In this document: piece after piece, positions 55,797 through 64,000 of the stretch
How the letters are laid out: every line of letters begins with the position of its first letter
Numbering within the stretch: position 1 is the first letter of the stretch
DNA from: Actinernus sp. WN-2022
Lineage: Eukaryota; Cnidaria; Anthozoa; Actiniaria; Actinernidae
Assembly: GCA_030867875.1 (NCBI GenBank)
Contig: JAOWCC010001634.1
Location: 98,187,321-98,251,320, forward strand
Direction: 5' to 3'
DNA length: 64,000 bases
The notes under the pieces: model-generated
What the model saw: only the letters and a program-made list of their open reading frames with translations
What the model was told of the DNA's origin: nothing
Database searches by the model: none
Made by a program: the position numbers and the translations under genes

Positions 55797-58507
55797 TCCC
55801 AATGACCACCACCATTGTTACAATTACAGTTTCCTCCCCGCTGACATGTGTTCGTCATACCGCGGCGCACTTGCCACTTCCAGCTGTGGCCCCACCCCAG
55901 TAATTCTGTTTTATATTGTCACGTGATACCCACCATCCATACTTGTCAGCAACAAATGTAACATCTCCCCGACATTCAAACTTAATAAACTGCTCACAGT
56001 TTGTGGATACTCGAGTCAGTGCTGCCAACTGTGCCATCGTTGTACCAGTGTAGTGAACATTTTTACTGTACGAACCCACTCCTTCAAAACCATCTACAAG
56101 ACTTCTAGCTTCGCTATCATGACTAATCACCGTCACCCCCACCCCTCCCCTGTCAGTCATGTCACAGTACATGCTAAACTGTGCCTGTCCTGACTGGCCA
56201 TCAGGATCGATGACGTAATTACCAGATGGCGTAGAGGGAGAGATTCTCTTTAGTTCACTACAAGATTTAGGTTGTCGTACGTGTAGTGTTGTCGTGGCTT
56301 TTATGGATCGACGAAAGTTTCTTGTAGTACAAGAATAGACTCCCGCGTCTTTTGAAGTACTTCTTGTTATCACAAGAGTTCCATTATATAAAACATTTAC
56401 AGAGACTGCTCAAGCATGTTAAGGCCTGGTTCAGGGGTCAAATTTCGGGTAAAAACTGTTTTCCTTATTTCAGCACAGCCGAGTATGGTAAGTACGCCAA
56501 GTTTCTCACGATAATAGATATCACCATTTTTTACTATTACGAGTGGTTTGTGTGTAGTAAAACCTGTCACGTGGTCTGTCACGTGACTTAGAACACGAAA
56601 TCAGTAAATCAAAAACGCGGCTCCGAGTTTGAAAGAGCTAGGATGATGAGTGGATGTGTTTAGTTAAGGTTGAAGCCTTTTACCTAAATCAGCTTTGAAA
56701 AGATGACTACAATGTTTCGTTACCGAGTAATTAAGGCGAAAATATGCCAAATAGGTCACGTGACTTTGTGTACCCTTAATATCTCCTTATCTTTACATGA
56801 TAGTCATGTTTTCTAAGTGTGGTCTGAAACACTGCGGGAGGAGTAATGTTTTAGCAGGGTTACTTTATATTCATATGTTATCGTCGTAGCCGCATTTCAC
56901 TTAAACGATTTTATATAATTATGACGTCATCGATCACGTGATACAACAACCAACCCACTTATAAAATTTAAGGAAGTTGGTATTAGTATTATGGTGTAAT
57001 TAGATTTAGTTTAAACTGTTATTTCTGTCAGAAAACATTTTTAAACGTAAATCTATTTTCCTTTAAATGAACCAGGCCTTAACATGCTTGAGTGGTAGCG
57101 GTTTTCTATCTTTTTGCCATATTATTTCCGTTGCACCAGTTGCCTTACAGTGAAGAGCAATACGCTGACCTGACATGTGAATACTCTCTATTGGTGGTTT
57201 AACAACAAATATAAAGGGAGTTAATACCGTTATCTGAACACGAGATGTTACTTTACCGAGGAGATTCACCGCATGACAGAAGTAATCACCGCCTTCATCC
57301 ATTCGTATTCTTGTTATCGTCAAGCTACCTGCTCTAATATTGGTTCTTAATGTTGGTAGTTCCCCGAAGCCCTTGGACCATTTTATAATGGGGCTTGGCA
57401 GACCAGAGGCTTGACATGTGAGGGTGACGTTGGTCCCTTGTTCAACTATGATGGACCTTGGCTTGTGAACGAAATGTGGTGGCACTGAAAAGTAGAATAG
57501 TCTAATAAAGTGGTTGTTCTACTGACTATGTAATTGATAATTAAACACCGTGTCATATATTTATTGTTTACCGTTTCGTACAAACAAACTAATGGAGACG
57601 CAAAGTGCATACTATCTTTTGTTTTCGTAAAGACGAAAAGTTATTGTAATCAAGTAAAAATAATTATTAACGCCGGTACGAGAAAACTAAGAATCGAGTT
57701 TATCAATGTTTAAAACAAATCTAAGGTAATACCATAATGGTGGATTAAAAAAATATGTGTTGGTAAATATCTTTAATTTGTGAACATACCTTGTACGGTA
57801 AGAGTAGCCCATTCCTGTACCACCCCCAGAATACTGCTCGCCGTACAACCGTACTCCCCCTGATCGCTTGACGTCACATATGTGATTGACAGTCCTCCAC
57901 TTGAATGCACCACGTGACGTCCTACTGGAAGTGTGGAATTCCTAAGTGACCACGTGACCTATGGTTTTGGGTTTCTCTTGGCAACACACTTGAACCAAGC
58001 AGTATTACTGTTATTGACAACAAGAGGCTTTGGTGGAACCACAATTGAGGGACTGAAATGGGTTCTGCTGGATCTCCTTTAGGACCAGGTGGACCTCTTG
58101 GACCTGGAGGCCCCTCTGTTCCTGGTGGTCCGTGAGGACCCTGATCCCTGATTCCCTGATGCTCTTGGCTTAATTGGTCCTTTTTTAGCTTTCTTCTGAA
58201 ATACAAGAAAACGAATAACTAATTTCCGACCTTTATCGTTCCTTCATATAGTATAATCGAATTCTTGTTGTGCCTACCGGCTTCAGAGTGAAAGGTTTCG
58301 TCGTCATTCCTTGTTTCTTTGTTGTGTTCAGGTTTTATAATCGAGTGTAACTCTTTCTTGGGAAGTGCAGCTTGGTTGCCGTTTGTGTGGAGTTGTTCGT
58401 GTACAAAGAGCCTGTGCTCCACATGTATTATACCGACTAAACACTGACACCAGCGATACAACCAAACCTACATTAGACAACACATTACTGTTATGTCTTC
58501 ATTGCCT
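55797..58507 (-). pseudogene. Broken second copy of the Ig/collagen/fibrinogen-like gene
   Basis: Same orientation and exon order as the 30126-42417 gene. Exon 1 copy (58507-58278) meets a stop three codons after ATG because of a 2-base deletion. Exon 2 copy (about 58195-57790) lacks its 5' part. Its acceptor is out of phase, and a 1-base deletion after GDPAEP shifts the frame of the Ig domain. Exon 3 copy (57484-55797) keeps readable Ig2, Ig3 and fibrinogen-like parts but is split by a 684-bp inverted-repeat element in Ig3 (56409-57092). It has another 1-base deletion near 55862 and loses the last ~45 codons. Intron 57485-57789 keeps its GT/AG borders. Five independent lesions make a functional protein very unlikely. 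The exon sequences remain very close to copy 1, so the duplication is fairly recent. Confidence 0.85.
56409..57092. mobile_element. 684-bp element with perfect 25-bp terminal inverted repeats
   Basis: Starts CTCAAGCATGTTAAGGCCTG and ends with the exact inverse, 25 bp in all. TG flanks both sides (56407-56408 and 57093-57094), where the intact paralogue has a single TA. It sits in the Ig3 codons of the pseudogene. It contains no transposase. Confidence 0.85.
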
Positions 58508-60120
58508 TGTTATAAACACCGCAGTAAGTTGTGATTACGTTTGATGTCTTTAGGCGGAAGATAGAGACAGGAAGTACGCGTGATGATTGTGATTGTGGTG
58601 AAATCCAAGAACGCTTGAATAACACGAAGTATGAAATAACGATGTGATTCTACGCAGAATGCGATGACAGAGCGACATGTCGTATCTTCATTTCTATGTC
58701 AATGAACACCGCAATAGTCTTGAATGGAGGTTGGTTTACGATAGATATGTGCTTTTAGTATAATTTCATCAGTGAATATAGAGATTCTCGTGATCTGATT
58801 GGTCGAGAATTACGTCATATGTCGCTATATTCACCTGCAGAGCTAGAGCGCCTGGAGGTGAATATAACATACAAGGCATTTACCAAAATTGCCACTCGCA
58901 TATTTACCGATGTTTCTCACGAAGAAATAAATAATATGAAAGAAAAAGCTTTTCCAAAACCTACCAAAGAAGCAACTAAATAAGTATGGCTAAACTTGAA
59001 GCTTTTTTTAAATCCATAAGCCTTCACAAACAAAGATCACTTACGAGTTTCGGGTTGAGTTTATTCGGTCCTCATGTCTTCATTAATCACAAACTTTCAC
59101 AAGGAAATAACGTCTACTTAGAGCAACAAATAACACAACGAGACCTTTTCCTCCAAATTTGGAAACGGTTCGACTCAAAAAAGAGTGTACTTACTTGAGT
59201 TATTTTCCTCGTGGTTCTTGATAGAAAAACAAGTTCTAGTTTCATTCATGCTGGGAGCCGGTTGCTGTTATGCTCTTCTCTCGCTGCTCTCCGTGTGTTT
59301 TCGAGCTTTATCTCATACCGAAATCATTTGTCTTATGATTTACCATTGTCTTTGATTCTGTGATGGCTATAATCCACAAAACTAGTTCGTAGTTTCCAGC
59401 ACATTTGTCCTTTGAAGTGAACTCATGAAAGTGGTTCCTTTCGATAAATTTTCATTCGTCGTAGCAGATTTTCAGTTTTATCCATTTCCACTCATTTTCG
59501 CTGCATTTCCTCTCTTTGTAACACGGTACGAGGTCTCAAAAGTCAAGACTGCTGCTTCAACTTGAATTCTAGTGTGCATTTGGAGTTTTTTCGGTATTTC
59601 TTTCCTTTTACAAAAGTTTTGGAAAATCCATTCTTGTCGTCCCTGCAAGTCTCGTGTTGAGTCGGTTTGTTCGACACGTGATTATTCAAATGTTTGTCAC
59701 AAAACTATCCTGTCACGCGCGCTTGTAAAACGTATAAAAGGGTGGCCGGGAAGTCAGACTATTACTGTCTAGTTTTAATTTCTCTGATATTCACCAATAG
59801 TCACTTCGACTTCAGTGAATAATTGTTAAGTGTTTTATGTCTTCGGCATAATATAGAGCCGAATAAATAGATAGGAGGTATGTCTAACAGTAACAGAGTG
59901 AGCGAGAGAACACTCGAAATACAGGAAGTATCAGATTACGTTGTTATGCAAAGAAGCTTATGAAAAATGAATTATATCGTAAATAACATTGGGAGTGAAA
60001 GAGTGTGTGTAAAACTAGTAAGGGAAACGAAAGACGACATTCGGTTACATGAAACAATAGTATTTTAAGTATATTCTGTTTGTTTTATTAATTAAAAAGC
60101 AGATGTTCGCATCACTTTCT
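58508..60120. other. Upstream flank of the pseudogene and unassigned DNA
   Basis: Immediately upstream, sequence similar to the 5' flank of copy 1 continues to about 58680. A second partial copy (AACACCGCAATAGTCTTGAA) follows at about 58708-58740. At 58905-58985 a plus-strand frame reads FTDVSHEEINNMKEKAFPKP before a stop. This faintly resembles the N-terminal part of DUF3504/Crypton-derived genes, but I cannot support that call. Confidence 0.4.
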
Positions 60121-60146
60121 TAGCCTGCGTCGCGCGACGCAGGCTA
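60121..60146. repeat. 26-bp perfect palindrome
   Basis: TAGCCTGCGTCGC followed directly by its reverse complement. A half-site copy (TAGCCTGCGTCGC) is at about 33879. Confidence 0.95.
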
Positions 60147-61144
60147 CATTTTCTACGAGAGGTCAGCGCCAAGGCACAGCAGCCTAAATTTCCATCATAC
60201 CATTATTTCCTTCTCTGATGGATGTTATATTTGGAACTTTGTAGAGAGCAGATCACTGGAAAATTAAACATGTACAGAACTATGTAAAAAGACTGTAAAA
60301 TTTATAGACATTTTACAGACTTCGTAAAATGTTAGCAAAATGTCTGTGAATGTACAAATTTATATTTATTTTTTAAACATTTTTCAAAGTAGTAAATTTA
60401 GACAGGAGCTCCTGATTGAGAGAAATTTTTAAAATGTTTTAAAAAAATGTCTGTAAATTTCTACATTTCCATACATTTTGTATTACAACTCTGAGATTTT
60501 TTGCTAATTAGTTTTTGTTCTTTTTCAGACTGCAATGCTTCTTGAAACTGTACGTAGAAAAAAGTTCGATTCGGTGAGTAGATGGCAAAACCAACAGAAA
60601 ACAATGGAAGGCACAGCCATAAGAGATGCGATTTGTGCAAACTGAAAACTAGATTAGCGTGAGCATAATCAGATAATGATTTTGTTCCGATATACACACA
60701 TAAGCGGTTTTACTTGGTCTTGTTCCAGTATTACTTTCATGGTGATATTGGTACTTATTGACTGAGGGAGGGTTATTGACTGAGGGAGGGCCGAACGGGA
60801 ACATATTTGACTCGACGTCCTGACCTGCGGACCGAGCACAGCGTATACAAATTAACTGGGAACCAAATATTTTCCCGTTCGGCCCGACGTTATAAATTCA
60901 AACGTTTTTATCATGTGACCACTTTCAAATGCCAAACCAACAAGCAAAACATTCGAGCAGGGCCGCACGGCTTTTTCCGGACCGCCCACGTCAAACACGT
61001 ACGGTCCCCATCACGTGATTTTTGTACAAGGTTTCGCAAGGAAAGCGCGCGCGCCGCCGTACGGGCAATATGATTGTTAATACAATTAGACTATGAGCTC
61101 GAAGTTTCTATCGGCTGATAGCTGACGGGAAAGAAACCTTAATT
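60147..61144. other. Non-coding stretch
   Basis: No gene recognised. TTATTGACTGAGGGAGGG is tandemly duplicated near 60756-60790. Confidence 0.4.
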
Positions 61145-61148
61145 TTAA

Positions 61149-62129
61149 CCCTTTCACTCCTGGACGTGTTTGGGCTCAATTGGTGAAATGCAGAGTGCTA
61201 ACTCAACCCTCCCCCCTCAGTTCCAGTTTGGCTAGCCCGGGCTAGTTAAATACTGCTGACTTTTTAAACCAAGGACTCAAACTTTCCCCATGATGCCATT
61301 CGGCAGAATTCTACGGACTCGGTAGCGGTCAGTATGGTTTCTTCTGTAGGTTTTCCAATGAAATGTGCTCTAATTTTGGACAAATAAGCCACTGCAAGAG
61401 AGCTAGAGGACGGCTGAAAAGTACTTGGTTTGCTTTTAGTAGGCTTTGTGAGAGGTTTCCCAGGATTTTCTGTTGTGTTTCTGCTTTGAGACACATGAAA
61501 TAATTCTTCACTGAAATCTTTGAAATCCTGCAGTTGGTTGTCTTTTACCCTTGCTCAACCTATTAGGATGTGTTTTTGTCACTTTAAAGCAACGGCTTGA
61601 GTCCAAATCACCGCTCTTGGTTGTAGGGGTAAAAGACTTATATAAAACAACCTACAGAAGTCCCAGAGGGGGAGTCCGCTTGTGATTTTTTTTGTTGATT
61701 ACCCAGCATGCAATTGGAGGTGGGAGCAGGAAAATGTGGTCGAGTGAAATGCAGTGTAAACGTTTGGTGCGTTTTGTGCAAACAAACCTGCTGGTTGGAA
61801 AGATTAAACAAGGTACTGTAACGACTGAGTGGTGATTTTGTATTTGCTTTTGATTTGAAGTGCGAATGGGAAGGGTTTTTTGAGCCGATTTTCAGCTCCT
61901 CAAAATTCGTGAAAATCGAAGAAACGAACAACAATCTCCAAAACAAATGCGTTTTTCTCCAAAGTGGGACAGTCAAGCGATCCCTGTTGTAGCTCTCGCT
62001 TTGAAGTTATTCATCCCTTGAAATAATATCGCAACATCGTATTTCCAGCATGTCTAGCTTTGACGCAATAAATTTCTTCAGGTACATGCTTCATATTGGC
62101 CGGTTACGGCCGGTTCAGGAGCGAAAGGG
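61149..62129. mobile_element. 981-bp non-autonomous TTAA-target element
   Basis: Ends CCCTTTCACTCCTG at the left and its inverse CAGGAGCGAAAGGG at the right. TTAA flanks both sides (61145-61148 and 62130-62133). TTAA duplication with CCCTT-type ends is typical of piggyBac-like elements. It has no transposase. The 112-codon minus frame at 61638-61976 is not a known domain. Confidence 0.8.
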
Positions 62130-62133
62130 TTAA

Positions 62134-63341
62134 CGACCTCTGCAAAAACCACAGATCGAATTCGAATTTAGCAGCGAAAAAGTAAATACCTCGGCTCACA
62201 AAGACGAAAATAAAATGTGTTCAAATGTTGTCTTAAACTATAAGGCTTGCCAAAAAAGCCACATCAGGAGTGAGAAAATACTTAGACAACTCACATATGT
62301 GAATTAAATTAGAGATTATGAAATTTGCAAAGGACTTCTGGTCGGTTTTCTGAATGCTGTGTCTTCCCTTTCAATACTTTATAGCAAGGCGATCAATAGC
62401 GAAAATCAGCGAACAGGTCTCGGTGAACTCAAACGCTTAAATCTCGTTCAAAACATTATCCGGTGTCTTAAAACTAATGCAGACTACAGAATAATAAATA
62501 AGCTACACATTTAGCTGGTTCATTTTACAGCCAGATACCTTTATTGTCCGAATTTTAGGCTGCGAATGAACAATTTTGGGATAAAAACAAACAGACTACG
62601 ATAAATTCACAACCACTCTCGCGCGGCAAAGAAACCACAGGTAACCCACACGCATCAAAACTAATGTTTCGATCCAATCTTCCAATATTCTAGTATCGGT
62701 TAGGGACTCCCTGTGGGAGCAAGGGCGAGATACCAACAAACTCAACTCACATGTTACCGGGTTTTGAACCCTACTTGCCACCCCGACTCCTCTCCGAGTC
62801 AACTATCAACCATAGAAACTGAGGGCGAGTAGTTTAATTGTTGTAGAAGAAATCAACTGGTTGTTGAATTTCAACGTTGAATCTCAAACTGAAACACGAA
62901 GGCCTCCTTGTAATTTATTGACTATTGTTTTGCGTTTGAAAACCGGCTTTCTCGCTACACTACAGAATAGATAGTGAGTAGCTTAGCCAATCAGATTGCA
63001 TGGTGTGTTAGGCTACCAGAACCGGTTATTATCCACTTTAGCCACTATTGATTCTGATTGGCTGAGAGTTGTGTGCGAATGCATGCGTATCTAATCATGA
63101 CAGACTAGTCACCCAACCATCTCATGTGTTGTTGGCGGTCGTGACTGTAAGCCAGCGCATTTTTGTGTGTAGAATTTCTCGAAGTTACGAAAATGAGTAA
63201 TTAAACGAATGTTTTTATCGGCCAAATTTGTTTTTTAGAACGAATTGTGAACTAACCAGTTTAACCTGATTTGAATAGGTCGAGTCAACAGACAGTGAAA
63301 ATCAACTAGTACCCAGGCCTCCCGCGGCTGGGAAGGTCAAG
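62134..63341. other. Non-coding stretch
   Basis: Nothing recognised. GATTGGCT-type motifs occur near 63055. Confidence 0.4.
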
Positions 63342-63389
63342 ATGGCGCTGACTCCACCACGACACACGGCGCTCACTAAAGCACGAATG
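63342..63389 (+). CDS. Weak candidate first coding exon
   Basis: TCAAGATGGCGCTG gives a good start context. The frame MALTPPRHTALTKARM then reaches a consensus donor AATG/GTAAGC. No downstream exon is visible before the window ends, and the peptide is not recognised. It may be chance. Confidence 0.2.
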
Positions 63390-64000
63390 GTAAGCAAAAC
63401 AAGAACATCATTTCATAACAAAACCCAGATTTCTCGCTTTCTGATTGGCTCTTGGTCAGATCAGTAAAGTATTGACGGTGGCAGTGACGTCACCTTACAC
63501 TCTTTATTTAAATTGAGTATGAGAGAATTAGACCAGCGAAGTCATGACAAACTACTCAAGGAGAATGCTGCTCTCGGTACATGATAACATTTCTCTTACG
63601 AATTAGGTAGTGTTTATAAATTATGCATATTTTTGCCAACTATGTTGAGCCTCTTAAGTTATCGTTTTTAAAATTTTATTTTACTTATTTAATTGTCAGT
63701 TTATTTATTTTCTCAGTTTTTTTTTACTCAAATATGAGGGCCATTATACAAACTACTGGGGCACCAGTAATACGGGAGGCTAGTGATTGGATGTAAGACC
63801 TCCCTCACACTAACGCTAGCGTATTTAGTATTCTGTAACTGATACAGGATTGTAATTAACTTAGTTAGTATACTGTATCATGTGGTACAGAATGCTGATA
63901 GAGCTAACAACAATGTTGTATGGGGTTTACAGGGTATCCACGTGACTTGAATGCTGCGTTTAGATTGGTTAGCAACCCTTATAAATTATTATGACATTTA
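63390..64000. other. Terminal stretch, nothing recognised
   Basis: AT-rich. No open frame with a motif, and no repeat seen. Confidence 0.4.

Noticed and set aside
58905..59197. DUF3504/Crypton-like gene fragment
   Set aside because: Similarity is faint, frames change and no diagnostic catalytic motif is visible.

Overview
The window looks like intergenic and intronic DNA of a metazoan, most likely an anthozoan cnidarian (coral or sea-anemone relative). It is AT-rich and crowded with tandem repeats, L2/CR1-like LINEs, a DIRS-type tyrosine-recombinase retrotransposon and many short inverted-repeat elements. It has one well-supported host gene: introns with GT/AG borders, all phase 1, joining transmembrane, collagen, Ig and CASPR-type fibrinogen-like modules. 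That domain mix is typical of cnidarian cell-surface proteins. The species assignment is inference; nothing here proves it.

Layout. 1-610: 5'-truncated LINE end. 1860-2128: 31-bp tandem repeat. 2538-11845: a 9.3-kb satellite of about 128 units of 72 or 75 bp. It is open in one frame on each strand and has higher-order structure. 13200-19480: a DIRS-like composite, with split direct repeats A-B-A-B plus gag and recombinase relics, sitting inside an E-box/CRE-containing repeat and itself hit by a LINE and a MITE. 20620-24040: MITEs and a 53-bp repeat. 24604-28380: a nearly complete but frameshifted L2/CR1-like LINE with a PHD-finger ORF1.

30126-42417 (minus strand): a three-exon gene for a predicted 669-residue type II membrane protein (TM, collagen triple helix, three Ig domains, CASPR-like fibrinogen-like domain). 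The 10-kb intron 1 holds a 1.2-kb long inverted repeat and several repeat families. 42830-44110: a cluster of CCATATATGG motifs, then a 22-bp minisatellite, upstream of exon 1. 49970-51045: a second CCATATATGG-type cluster. 51560-55610: MITEs, two tRNA-like modules, a 30-bp perfect hairpin and a LINE tail with target-site duplication. 55797-58507: a broken, diverged second copy of the same gene in the same orientation, interrupted by a 684-bp inverted-repeat element. 61149-62129: a TTAA-flanked element. 63342-63389: a weak candidate first exon.

The functional content is therefore one surface-receptor-like gene plus its dead paralogue. Everything else is repeat-derived or unrecognised. The features most worth a second look are the bidirectionally open satellite with 147-bp dimers, the tandem DIRS element with recognisable split repeats, and the receptor gene pair. 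No search or alignment was run; domain calls rest on motifs read by eye.
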